Assembly (NCBI GenBank): GCA_017861355.1
Contig: JAGFXQ010000008.1
Coordinates: forward strand, 1-25,046
Direction: 5' to 3'
Length of the DNA: 25,046 nucleotides
DNA from: Bacillota bacterium
GTDB lineage: Bacteria > Bacillota > Clostridia > Lachnospirales > Lachnospiraceae
Shown: piece by piece, positions 15,477 through 23,327 of the stretch
Position numbering within the stretch: the first letter of the stretch is position 1
Layout of the letters: every line of letters begins with the position of its first letter
Translations under genes and position numbers: made by a program
Notes under the pieces: generated by a model
Databases searched by the model: none
The model's input: only the letters and a program-made list of their open reading frames with translations
What the model was told of the DNA's origin: nothing

Positions 15477-16718
15477 CTAAGTCAGCTTGTGTAAGAACAG
15501 ACCACTTCTTAATTTTGGTTCAAACCAGGTAGACTTTGGCGGCATCAACTTCCCTGCATCCGACACGGCAAACAGCTCTTCGATCGAAGTGGGATACATG
15601 GAAAAAGCCACAGTCATATCCTCCCTTACTCTGCGCTCCAGTTCCTTCAGACCACGGATTCCTCCGATAAAATCAATTCGCTTATCCACTCTGGGGTCAG
15701 CAATACCCAGAATTGGCCCTAGCAGATAGTCCTGAAGTAAGGCAACATCCAGCGAATCAACCGGATCTGTGACCGCTCTCAGTGACTCCTTCGCGGTAAG
15801 ACTATACCACCCATCCTCCAGATACATTCCGTAGGTTGACTTCTTATATGGAGCAAAAGGTGCCTCTCCAATATAATTAACCTCAAAATGTTCCTTGATT
15901 TTAAGTATAAAACCATCTTTGGTCAATCCATTCAGATCCTTCACAGTACGATTGTACGACATAATCATTAATTGATCATGGGGAAACAATACGGACAAGA
16001 AGTAATTGAACTCCTCTCTTCCGGTGTACTCCGGTGTCTGCTCACGTCTCTTTAAACCAACTTTAACAGCAGATGCAGCTCTATGATGCCCATCCGCGAT
16101 ATAGATACTGTCAATTTGGTTAAATGCCTCCTGTATTACCTGAATGCGATCCGTCTGATCGATCTTCCATACATTATGACTGATACCGTCTGTAGAAACA
16201 AACTGATAGATCGGAACTTCTTCTTTTGCTTCTGACACCACTTCACTAATTGTATACTGAGCTCGATAGGCCAGGAAGATCGGTCCTGTGTGCATGTCAC
16301 ACTGGTCTACGTGATGAATACGATCCTGCTCTTTGTCTTCTCTGGTGTTCTCATGCTTCTTAATAATATTGCCAAGATAGTCATCGATCGAAGCACAGGC
16401 AACTAAACCGGTCTGGGATCTGCCGTTCATAACCAGCTCATATACGTAATAGCACTCCTCCTTCTCGGTAAGAAAAACTCCTTCCTCCAGCATTTTGCTC
16501 AGAAGTTCCTTTGCCTTAGCATACACTCTGGGGTCATAGGTATCGACATCCTCCGGGAAGTTTGTCTCTGCCCGATCCACCTGAAGAAAAGACATCGGCT
16601 CACGCAGAACCTCCTGCTTCGCTTCCGTTCGGTTGTAAACATCATAAGGTAAAGCGGCCACCCTGGGAGCCACCTTTTCCTCCGGTCTGATACATAAAAA
16701 AGGCTTCACTGTTGCCAT
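15477..16718 (-). CDS. DUF1015 family protein next to serA/serC
   Basis: A conserved protein of unassigned function. It has 413 residues, usual for DUF1015, is soluble and has no signal peptide. Visible family blocks are AALPYDVYNR (about 21-30), KHENTREDKEQDRIHH (121-136), GPIFLAYRA (145-153) and ADGHHRAASA (208-217). The last motif resembles the DGHHR/ENGxRR active-site motif of ParB/sulfiredoxin-fold proteins, which include the free-serine kinases SerK and SbnI (established for those families). Together with the serC-serA neighbours, this suggests a role in serine or phosphoserine metabolism (inference). It lies 155 bp after serA with a TATAAT box in between, so it may be separately transcribed. 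Confidence 0.85.
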   Translation of the reverse strand: MATVKPFLCIRPEEKVAPRVAALPYDVYNRTEAKQEVLREPMSFLQVDRAETNFPEDVDTYDPRVYAKAKELLSKMLEEGVFLTEKEECYYVYELVMNGRSQTGLVACASIDDYLGNIIKKHENTREDKEQDRIHHVDQCDMHTGPIFLAYRAQYTISEVVSEAKEEVPIYQFVSTDGISHNVWKIDQTDRIQVIQEAFNQIDSIYIADGHHRAASAVKVGLKRREQTPEYTGREEFNYFLSVLFPHDQLMIMSYNRTVKDLNGLTKDGFILKIKEHFEVNYIGEAPFAPYKKSTYGMYLEDGWYSLTAKESLRAVTDPVDSLDVALLQDYLLGPILGIADPRVDKRIDFIGGIRGLKELERRVREDMTVAFSMYPTSIEELFAVSDAGKLMPPKSTWFEPKLRSGLFLHKLT

Positions 16719-16783
16719 ATTTGAATATCTCCTATCCTTCTCGTTTTATTACTTTCATTCCCCATACCTGTAATAATTTTGCT

Positions 16784-16789
16784 ATTATA
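16784..16789 (-). promoter_or_regulatory. -10 box of a possible promoter for the DUF1015 gene
   Basis: TATAAT on the minus strand, 65 bp before the start codon. The only -35-like match (TTGCTT, 19 bp away) is poor and overlaps the right arm of the inverted repeat at 16802-16847. Confidence 0.35.
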
Positions 16790-16801
16790 ACCATACTAAT
16801 C

Positions 16802-16847
16802 GGGACATAAGCAATCCACCCATTAACCGGCAGATGACCTATGTCCC
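16802..16847. repeat. 8-bp inverted repeat between serA and the DUF1015 gene
   Basis: GGGACATA (16802-16809) and TATGTCCC (16840-16847), with a 30-nt interior. No U-tract follows on the minus strand. Either a weak terminator of serC-serA or an operator at the promoter of the DUF1015 gene. Confidence 0.5.
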
Positions 16848-16873
16848 AATAATATTATATCTATAACTGCTGC

Positions 16874-18052
16874 CTATTTTACAATGCGAACTTTCAAGAC
16901 ACCATTAATCTTCGCTAACTTTGCAGCCACCTCGGTATTATCGGAGGATTCAACATCAAGAACAGTATAAGCATAATCGCCACGGCTCTTATTTACCATG
17001 TCAGTGATATTTACATTAACTGCAGAGAAAGCTCCTGTAAATTGTGTTAACATGTTCGGGATATTTCTATGGCAGATTGCAATTCTTCCTGCTGTCGCGC
17101 ATACTCCTGCATCGCAGTTCGGATAGTTCACGGAGTTCTTAATATTGCCGTTCTCCATATAGTCCATCAGTTGTTTTACAGCCATAACTGCGCAGTTGTC
17201 TTCTGACTCCTCCGTGGATGCACCTAAATGAGGAATTGCAAGCACTCCATTCATTTTCGCGGTCTTCTCATTCGGGAAGTCTGTTACATACTTCGATACC
17301 TTACCGGACTGCAAAGCAATCTCGATGTCTGTATCATTTACAAGAAGGTCTCGTGCAAAGTTCAGAATGACAACTGCGTCCTTCATCTTACTGATACTGT
17401 CTGTATTAATCATTTCCTTTGTGTTTACACCGGGATCGGAGTCCTCAATCAAAGGAGTATGTACTGTGATATAATCGCATTCTCTATAGATTTCATCTCT
17501 GGACTTTACATGAACTACATCACGGGATAGGTTCCAGGCACTGTCTACAGAAATAAAGGGGTCATAACCGTATACCTTCATACCAAGACGGTTTGCTGCA
17601 TTCGCAACCAATACGCCAATAGCTCCAAGTCCAATTACACCAAGCTTCTTACCAAGAATTTCTTTCCCCGCAAATTTTGCTTTGCCTTTTTCTACCAGCT
17701 TCGCTACGGTTGGATCATCCTTGACTGTCTGAACCCAGTTTACACCACCGACGATATCACGGGATGCAAGCATAAGTCCTGCAATCACAAGCTCCTTTAC
17801 ACCATTTGCATTTGCACCGGGAGTATTGAATACTACAATTCCCTGTTCCGCACATTTATCCAAAGGAATATTATTTACTCCGGCGCCTGCTCTTGCAATC
17901 GCCTTCAGATCATCGTTAAACTCAAGTTCATGCATCGCAGCACTTCTTACTAATACCACATCTGCGTCATTGATATTTTCAACCTTTTCGTACTGCTCGG
18001 TGAAAATATTTAAACCTATCTCCGCAATAGGATTAAGACAATTATACTTCAT
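16874..18052 (-). CDS. serA: D-3-phosphoglycerate dehydrogenase
   Basis: It oxidises 3-phosphoglycerate to 3-phosphohydroxypyruvate with NAD, the first step of serine synthesis. From the ATG at 18052 (GGAG ribosome binding site 8 nt away) it has 392 residues; an in-frame GTG at 18073 is less likely. The NAD-binding motif is GLGAIG (141-146), catalytic residues are R234 (NFARDLLV), E262 (FPNEK) and H275 (PHLGAST), and a C-terminal ACT domain covers about 321-392, fitting allosteric serine control. It is the short form, without the intervening ASB domain. serC ends 46 bp upstream, so the two form an operon in reverse pathway order. Confidence 0.95.
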   Translation of the reverse strand: MKYNCLNPIAEIGLNIFTEQYEKVENINDADVVLVRSAAMHELEFNDDLKAIARAGAGVNNIPLDKCAEQGIVVFNTPGANANGVKELVIAGLMLASRDIVGGVNWVQTVKDDPTVAKLVEKGKAKFAGKEILGKKLGVIGLGAIGVLVANAANRLGMKVYGYDPFISVDSAWNLSRDVVHVKSRDEIYRECDYITVHTPLIEDSDPGVNTKEMINTDSISKMKDAVVILNFARDLLVNDTDIEIALQSGKVSKYVTDFPNEKTAKMNGVLAIPHLGASTEESEDNCAVMAVKQLMDYMENGNIKNSVNYPNCDAGVCATAGRIAICHRNIPNMLTQFTGAFSAVNVNITDMVNKSRGDYAYTVLDVESSDNTEVAAKLAKINGVLKVRIVK

Positions 18053-18098
18053 ATCCCTCTCTCCAATCCGCACCGAACCTCATCGGCACCCCATATCA

Positions 18099-19190
18099 TT
18101 ATCGAACGTTTGCCGCTTCAAACTGTTTCATGAATTCAACGAGCTTCTCTACTCCCTCGATTGGCATAGCATTGTAGATACTTGCTCTCATACCGCCTAC
18201 GCTTCTGTGTCCCTTCAGATTCTCGAAGCCTGCTGCTTTTGCTTCCTTCACGAACTTTGCATCCAGCTCCTCATCACCGGTAACAAAAGGAACATTCATC
18301 AAAGAGCGGTCTTCCTTTACAACCGTTCCCCGGAACATCTTACTCTGGTCAAGGAAATCATAGAGGATTGCAGCTTTCTTCTCATTGTGAGCTTTCATTG
18401 CTTCCAATCCGCCCATGTTCTTGATCCATTTGAATACCTTGCCGCAGATGTAGATACCATATGCCGGAGGGGTGTTATATAATGAATTCTCATCGGAATG
18501 AATCTTGTATTTCATCATGGTAGGAGTTCCGGGAAGTGTATCCTCGGTAATCAGATCCTCACGGATAATTACAATAACCACGCCTGCAGGTCCGACGTTC
18601 TTCTGAACGCCACCATAGATAACGCCGTACTTCGATACATCAACGGGCTCTGATAAGAAGCAGGAGGATACGTCTGCCACTAAAACCTTACCCTTGGTAT
18701 TCGGTAACTTCTTATATTTTGTTCCATATATTGTATTGTTTTCGCATATGTAGACATAATCAGCATTCTCGGAGATCGGAAGATCAGAGCAGTCCGGAAT
18801 ATAGGAGAAAGTCTTATCTGCGGAGGAGGCAATTGCATTTGCCTGACCATAGATCTTTGCTTCCTGATAAGCTTTTTTCGCCCATTGGCCGGTTATAATA
18901 TAATCTGCTACCTTATTCTTCATCAGATTCATAGGGAGCATTGCGAATTGTAAGGATGCTCCACCCTGAAGGAAAAGTACTTTATAATTCTCAGGAATAT
19001 TCATCAGCTCTCTCAAGTCTTTTTCAGCTTCCTGAATAATTGCTTCGTAAGCCTTCGATCTATGACTCATCTCCATAACTGACATTCCGGTGCCTCTGTA
19101 ATCAAGCATCTCATCTGCTGCTTCTCGTAAAACTTCTACCGGTAGCATCGCCGGTCCTGCTGAAAAATTATAAATTCTTCCCACTCTCAT
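18099..19190 (-). CDS. serC: Phosphoserine aminotransferase
   Basis: This PLP enzyme converts 3-phosphohydroxypyruvate and glutamate to phosphoserine and 2-oxoglutarate. It has 363 residues, usual for SerC. The N-terminus GRIYNFSAGPAMLP, the HRSKAYE block and the PLP lysine K197 in GGVQKNVGPAG are diagnostic. The start is open to doubt: GAGGAGG lies only 2 nt before the annotated ATG but 8 nt before the GTG two codons in (19184). The latter gives MGRIYNFSAGP, a better match to family N-termini. The gene follows a near-perfect promoter and leads serA. Confidence 0.96.
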   Translation of the reverse strand: MRVGRIYNFSAGPAMLPVEVLREAADEMLDYRGTGMSVMEMSHRSKAYEAIIQEAEKDLRELMNIPENYKVLFLQGGASLQFAMLPMNLMKNKVADYIITGQWAKKAYQEAKIYGQANAIASSADKTFSYIPDCSDLPISENADYVYICENNTIYGTKYKKLPNTKGKVLVADVSSCFLSEPVDVSKYGVIYGGVQKNVGPAGVVIVIIREDLITEDTLPGTPTMMKYKIHSDENSLYNTPPAYGIYICGKVFKWIKNMGGLEAMKAHNEKKAAILYDFLDQSKMFRGTVVKEDRSLMNVPFVTGDEELDAKFVKEAKAAGFENLKGHRSVGGMRASIYNAMPIEGVEKLVEFMKQFEAANVR

Positions 19191-19258
19191 ATCCTCCTCA
19201 ACGCTTGTTTCTATAGTTTTAACAGTTTAGAACTTTAGCTTAGTAAAGTGTTATGTAC

Positions 19259-19287
19259 ATTATAAAACCCTGTTATTTTTTTGTCAA
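19259..19287 (-). promoter_or_regulatory. Consensus promoter of serC-serA
   Basis: On the minus strand, -35 TTGACA (19282-19287), a 17-bp spacer and -10 TATAAT (19259-19264). Both hexamers are perfect consensus, pointing to strong basal expression from a leader of about 60 nt without an evident attenuator. Confidence 0.9.
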
Positions 19288-19338
19288 TTACTTTGTAGTT
19301 ATACATACCATAAGAGTATCTTATAATGTTCGGTGGTC

Positions 19339-21018
19339 CTATTTATTCTCCAAATCTTCCTCATTGAATACATCCTCAATCGCGGCACCGGGTGCAACCA
19401 TTGGCCATACCTTGTCATCACTGTCTATGATACATTCAATCAGAACCGGCTCATTCAGTGCAAGTGCTTCCCTCAGAATCGGTTCAACCTCTTCCTTTTT
19501 CGTGATGCGATATGCCTTCGACCCCATTGCTTCTGCTACCTTCACAAAGTCTACCTTATCACTCAGATTCGTATTCGAATATCTCTTATCATAGAACAAG
19601 GTCTGCCATTGACGAACCATACCCAGAACATGATTATTAAATACGATCTCAATAATAGGAATATTATATCGGGTTGCTGTCGCGATCTCGTTCATATTCA
19701 TTCGAAAACATCCATCACCCGCAATGTTAATAACGGTCTTATCCGGCATACCAACCTTTGCTCCGATACAGGCACCAAGTCCGTAACCCATCGTTCCGAG
19801 ACCTCCGGAGGTAATAAAGGTTCTGGGCAGCTTATATTTGTAAAATTGAGCGGACCACATCTGATGTTGGCCAACCTCTGTTGTTATTATTGCATCACCC
19901 TCGGTAAGCTCATAAAGCTTCTCTAAGATGTATGGACCGGTCAACATATCCTGATTGTATTTTAGTGGAAATTTTTCAGCCAACTTAATGACATGTTCCA
20001 GCCACTCCTTATGACTTTGCTGTTTCAGACGACTGTTCAGAATAGTCAGAACCTCTTTAATGTCTCCGATGACACTATAATAAGTAGTAACATTCTTATT
20101 AATCTCTGCAGGATCAATGTCAATATGTAGTATCTTAGCATTCCTAGCAAACTTTTTCGCATTACCGGTTACACGATCTGAGAATCTGGCTCCAATCGTA
20201 ATTAAGAGATCACATTCGGTTACTCCAAGGTTAGAGGCCTTCGTTCCATGCATACCAAGCATACCTGTGTAGCGGATATCTGTGCCGTCAAAAGCACCTT
20301 TGCCCATCAGTGTATCGGTAACCGGTGCATCAACCTTATCCACAAATTCTTTCAACTCGTCATGGGCTTCTGAGATAACTGCACCGCCACCCACAAAGAT
20401 AAACGGTTTCTTCGAATGCTTAATCATTTCGAGTGCATTTTCAAGATCGTGCTCCGTAATCTCATCCGTCTTACGAAGAACCGGCTCCGGAGTTACCGCA
20501 TGGTAACCTGTCTTGGCTGCCGTTACATCTTTTGTGATATCTACCAAGACCGGCCCCGGTCGTCCGGTTCTCGCTATGCGGAACGCCTTACGGATTGTAT
20601 CTGCCAGCTTGGTTACATCCTTAACGATATAGTTGTGTTTTGTAATCGGCATAGTCACACCGGCAATATCAATCTCCTGAAAGGAATCTCTACCTAGCAG
20701 ATTCACTGCCACATTTGCAGTAATTGCGACTAACGGTACACTATCCATATAGGCTGTTGCAATTCCTGTAACCAGGTTCGTAGAGCCGGGTCCTGAGGTT
20801 GCAAAACATACTCCAACCTTACCGGTCGCTCTGGCATATCCGTCAGCAGCATGAGAAGCTCCCTGTTCATGGGAGGTCAGAATATGTCTAATTTCATTGC
20901 TATGCTTATATAATTCATCGTAAATGTTTAATATCGTACCACCGGGATAACCAAATACGGTATCCACACCTTGCTCCTTTAAGCATTCGATTACGATTTG
21001 TGCACCTGTTAATTCCAT
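19339..21018 (-). CDS. ilvB: Acetolactate synthase large subunit
   Basis: This ThDP- and FAD-dependent enzyme condenses two pyruvates, or pyruvate with 2-oxobutyrate, in valine/leucine and isoleucine synthesis. From the ATG at 21018 (GGAGG 5 nt upstream) it has 559 residues; the ATG at 21030 lies before that ribosome binding site. Three regions are visible: the N-terminal PYR domain with the catalytic glutamate E51 (SHEQGASHAADGYARATG), the central FAD/TPP domain, and the C-terminal PP domain with GDGCFRMNMNEIATATRYN, the Mg-ThDP site. The small regulatory subunit ilvN is not adjacent, as the next gene downstream is serC. Catabolic AlsS is a less likely alternative, given ilvD beside it. Confidence 0.95.
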   Translation of the reverse strand: MELTGAQIVIECLKEQGVDTVFGYPGGTILNIYDELYKHSNEIRHILTSHEQGASHAADGYARATGKVGVCFATSGPGSTNLVTGIATAYMDSVPLVAITANVAVNLLGRDSFQEIDIAGVTMPITKHNYIVKDVTKLADTIRKAFRIARTGRPGPVLVDITKDVTAAKTGYHAVTPEPVLRKTDEITEHDLENALEMIKHSKKPFIFVGGGAVISEAHDELKEFVDKVDAPVTDTLMGKGAFDGTDIRYTGMLGMHGTKASNLGVTECDLLITIGARFSDRVTGNAKKFARNAKILHIDIDPAEINKNVTTYYSVIGDIKEVLTILNSRLKQQSHKEWLEHVIKLAEKFPLKYNQDMLTGPYILEKLYELTEGDAIITTEVGQHQMWSAQFYKYKLPRTFITSGGLGTMGYGLGACIGAKVGMPDKTVINIAGDGCFRMNMNEIATATRYNIPIIEIVFNNHVLGMVRQWQTLFYDKRYSNTNLSDKVDFVKVAEAMGSKAYRITKKEEVEPILREALALNEPVLIECIIDSDDKVWPMVAPGAAIEDVFNEEDLENK

Positions 21019-21088
21019 ATAATCCTCCATTCCGCCTCAGATGGCGATTGAATTTTATTGCCGTCTTAGGCAGTGCTATTGTTCTGTG

Positions 21089-22759
21089 TTACGCCTTTGG
21101 CACTTCAAGAATTGCTCCTCGATTACCGCTGGTCACCATCGCCACATAGCGAGACAGATATCCTGTCGTTATCTTCGATTCTCTGGGCTGCCATTTTGCT
21201 CTTCTGGCTCCGAGTTCTTCTTCCGACACTTTGAAGTCAAGTGAATTTGCATTGATATCTATCTCAATGATGTCTCCTTCTTCTACTAGTGCAATATTAC
21301 CGCCGACTGCTGCCTCAGGTGATACATGACCGATGCATGCGCCTCTGGAAGCACCGGAAAAACGTCCGTCCGTAATCAGAGCAACGGATGAGCCAAGACC
21401 CATACCCATGATAGCACTGGTCGGATTCAGCATCTCTCTCATACCGGGTCCGCCCTTTGGTCCTTCGTAACGGATCACCACCACATCTCCGGCTACGATC
21501 TTACCGTCCTTGATGGCAGTGATCGCATCCTCTTCACAATCAAATACTCTTGCCGGTCCGGTATGCTTTAACATCTCGGGAGCAACAGCAGAACGTTTTA
21601 CAACACCGGAGTCCGGTGCAAGGTTTCCCTTCAGGATTGCGATACCGCCTGACTCACTATAGGGATTCTCAATGGGACGAATGACCTCCGGATTCAGGTT
21701 CTTACAGTTCTTAATGTTCTCACCAACGGTAGCACCTGTCGCAGTAATCAGGTCGAGATTAAGCAATCCCTTCTTATTTAATTCATTCATAACTGCATAG
21801 ACACCACCGGCCTCATTCAGATCTTCCATGTATGTATGCCCTGCCGGAGCTAAGTGACATAAGTTTGGAGTCTTAGCACTTACCTCATTTGCAATATCAA
21901 TATTAAGATCAAAACCAACCTCATGTGCAATCGCCGGAAGATGAAGCATTGTATTGGTGGAACATCCCAAAGCCATATCCACAGTCAGTGCATTCATAAA
22001 CGCTTCCTTTGTCATAATATCTCTTGGTCTGATGTCCTTTTCTAATAACTCCATAATCTTCATTCCGGCATGTTTTGCCAGACGTATTCTCTCAGAATAT
22101 ACTGCAGGGATGGTACCATTCCCTTTCAGTCCCATTCCGATTGCTTCCGTAAGGCAGTTCATAGAATTGGCCGTGTACATACCGGAGCAGGAGCCGCAGG
22201 TTGCACATGCTTTATTCTCATACTCCTCTACCTCTTCTTCCGTCATCGTACCGGCGCTGTAAGCACCTACGGCTTCGAACAGGGAGGAGAGACTGGTCTT
22301 ACTTCCGTTCACTCGTCCGGCAAGCATTGGTCCTCCGCTTACGAAGATGGTCGGAATATTTACTCTGGCTGCTGCCATAAGTAATCCCGGAACGTTTTTG
22401 TCACAATTCGGTACCATAACAAGTGCGTCAAATTGATGAGCCATAGCCATAGCTTCTGTAGAGTCAGCAATCAAGTCTCTGGTTACCAGAGAATACTTCA
22501 TTCCCTGATGTCCCATGGCAATACCGTCGCACACTGCAATTGCAGGAAATACAATCGGTGTTCCACCTGCCATAGCGACACCCAGTTTGACAGCATCCAC
22601 AATCTTATCCAGATTCATATGGCCGGGTACAATCTCGTTATATGAGCTTACGATACCAATGAGTGGTTTTCTAAGCTCCTCCTTTGTGAACCCCAATGCA
22701 TTAAATAATGATCGATGGGGTGCTTGCGCCATTCCTGTCTTAACTGCGTCACTTCTCAT
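21089..22759 (-). CDS. ilvD: Dihydroxy-acid dehydratase
   Basis: This iron-sulfur enzyme dehydrates dihydroxy-isovalerate and dihydroxy-methylvalerate in the branched-chain amino-acid pathway. From the ATG at 22759 it has 556 residues and starts MRSDAVKTGMAQAPHRSL, the family N-terminus; the in-frame GTG at 22771 is less likely. Conserved cluster cysteines are C119 (PNCDKNVPG) and C191 (GSCSGMYTANS); C77 in VCDGIAMGH may be a third ligand. Other blocks include GRFSGASRGACIGHVSPEA near the C-terminus. It lies 70 bp upstream of ilvB and is co-directional, so the two form an operon. A short Ile/Val-rich mini-ORF ends 4 nt before its start. Confidence 0.97.
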   Translation of the reverse strand: MRSDAVKTGMAQAPHRSLFNALGFTKEELRKPLIGIVSSYNEIVPGHMNLDKIVDAVKLGVAMAGGTPIVFPAIAVCDGIAMGHQGMKYSLVTRDLIADSTEAMAMAHQFDALVMVPNCDKNVPGLLMAAARVNIPTIFVSGGPMLAGRVNGSKTSLSSLFEAVGAYSAGTMTEEEVEEYENKACATCGSCSGMYTANSMNCLTEAIGMGLKGNGTIPAVYSERIRLAKHAGMKIMELLEKDIRPRDIMTKEAFMNALTVDMALGCSTNTMLHLPAIAHEVGFDLNIDIANEVSAKTPNLCHLAPAGHTYMEDLNEAGGVYAVMNELNKKGLLNLDLITATGATVGENIKNCKNLNPEVIRPIENPYSESGGIAILKGNLAPDSGVVKRSAVAPEMLKHTGPARVFDCEEDAITAIKDGKIVAGDVVVIRYEGPKGGPGMREMLNPTSAIMGMGLGSSVALITDGRFSGASRGACIGHVSPEAAVGGNIALVEEGDIIEIDINANSLDFKVSEEELGARRAKWQPRESKITTGYLSRYVAMVTSGNRGAILEVPKA

Positions 22760-22763
22760 CCTT

Positions 22764-22814
22764 TTAACCACCTTTTCTTCCTATTATTATAACATGAACA
22801 AAAATCGCATTCAT
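22764..22814 (-). CDS. Possible Ile/Val-rich leader peptide before ilvD
   Basis: A 16-codon frame, MNAIFVHVIIIGRKGG, ends in TAA 4 nt before the ilvD ATG. Six of 16 residues are Ile or Val, including three successive ATA codons. This is the layout expected for translation-coupled control by branched-chain aminoacyl-tRNA supply. Against it: the ATG has no good ribosome binding site, there is no terminator hairpin after it, and AT-rich DNA makes ATA codons by chance. Confidence 0.3.
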   Translation of the reverse strand: MNAIFVHVIIIGRKGG

Positions 22815-22836
22815 ATTTCGTAACTATTCAGGCCAG

Positions 22837-22863
22837 GCTTGTAAATCCTGCGGATTTACGAGC
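22837..22863. repeat. 12-bp hairpin in the ilvD leader
   Basis: GCTTGTAAATCC and GGATTTACGAGC around a TGC loop, with one T-G wobble on the plus strand. No U-tract follows on either strand. In the ilvD transcript it would form a stable hairpin 23 nt before the mini-ORF. Confidence 0.6.
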
Positions 22864-22900
22864 TGTTAACTTTGCTTTCGATATCACTTTAAAGTAGTAC

Positions 22901-22934
22901 AGTATATATTAAAGTATTTCATTGTAAAAATCAA
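22901..22934 (-). promoter_or_regulatory. Candidate promoter(s) of ilvD-ilvB
   Basis: Two overlapping readings on the minus strand: TTGATT (22929-22934)-17-TAATAT (22906-22911), or TTTACA (22923-22928)-16-TATACT (22901-22906). Each has partial consensus. They place the start about 85-95 nt before the mini-ORF. Confidence 0.5.
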
Positions 22935-22938
22935 TGTC

Positions 22939-22953
22939 AATTTTCAATTAATT
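22939..22953. promoter_or_regulatory. CodY-like box upstream of ilvD
   Basis: AATTTTCAATTAATT matches the CodY consensus AATTTTCWGAAAATT at 12 of 15 positions and lies directly beside the candidate ilvD -35. CodY controls branched-chain amino-acid genes in Firmicutes (known), but AT-rich DNA yields such matches by chance. Confidence 0.35.
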
Positions 22954-23134
22954 GTGGATTTTTTTCCACAATGTCTCATAAATATTCTCTCTATTTATGG
23001 CTACCATTACCTAAAAGAATACTATAGTGATATTATTGATGATAAGATCTGCTTAATAATTATAAACTGTTATAATTTGGAAACAATTACAGTTACAACT
23101 GATATATGTTAGTATTTTACATCTTCAGGGGGCT

Positions 23135-23167
23135 TATGTAAAATTTGTGTAAAGTGCATGTAAAATA
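23135..23167. promoter_or_regulatory. Pho-box-like triple 11-bp repeat before pit
   Basis: Three direct repeats with TGTAAA cores start at 23137, 23148 and 23159, exactly 11 bp apart. On the other strand each reads TTTACA, which fits the Bacillus PhoP half-site TT(A/C/T)A(C/T)A. A further TGTAAA lies at 23201-23206, and an inverted TTTTACAT lies at 23115-23122. The location before a phosphate transporter supports binding by a PhoP/PhoB-type regulator. Confidence 0.65.
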
Positions 23168-23267
23168 TATCTATTCTAATTAAAATCCGCTTTCATTTTG
23201 TGTAAATTTCATGATGATTTATAGCAAATTATGATTGCTTATGTCTTTCATTCATGATAATATTTCT

Positions 23268-23296
23268 TTGATTGATTACAATGATGTAATTATGAT
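23268..23296 (+). promoter_or_regulatory. Candidate promoter of pit
   Basis: TTGATT (23268-23273), a 17-bp spacer and TATGAT (23291-23296), followed by a leader of about 25 nt with GGGAGG before pit. It lies about 100 bp downstream of the Pho-like repeats. Another -10-like TATTCT (23172-23177) lies closer to the repeats and could be a Pho-dependent start. Confidence 0.4.
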
Positions 23297-23327
23297 TTTA
23301 CTATGTGTTTTTTAGGGAGGCGCTATT

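Larger units (their letters stand above)
22772..23327. other. Divergent intergenic region between ilvD and pit
   Basis: 556 bp, very AT-rich, with no full-length gene. Towards ilvD it holds the mini-ORF (22764-22814), a 12-bp hairpin (22837-22863), promoter-like elements (about 22901-22940), a CodY-like site (22939-22953) and an ATTGTGGA/TCCACAAT inverted repeat with a T6 loop (22951-22972). The part 22981-23110 shows no clear element. Towards pit it holds the Pho-box-like repeats (23135-23167) and a promoter candidate. No T-box motif was found. Confidence 0.7.

Noticed and set aside
16810..16850. T-box leader before the DUF1015 gene, because of an AATGGGTGGATTGC stretch on the minus strand
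   Set aside because: The T-box motif requires GGGTGG followed by an ACC-type antiterminator half and a specifier stem plus terminator; none of these follow.
17826..18482. 218-codon plus-strand frame across serA/serC
   Set aside because: Antisense shadow of two clearly conserved genes; its sequence shows no family features.
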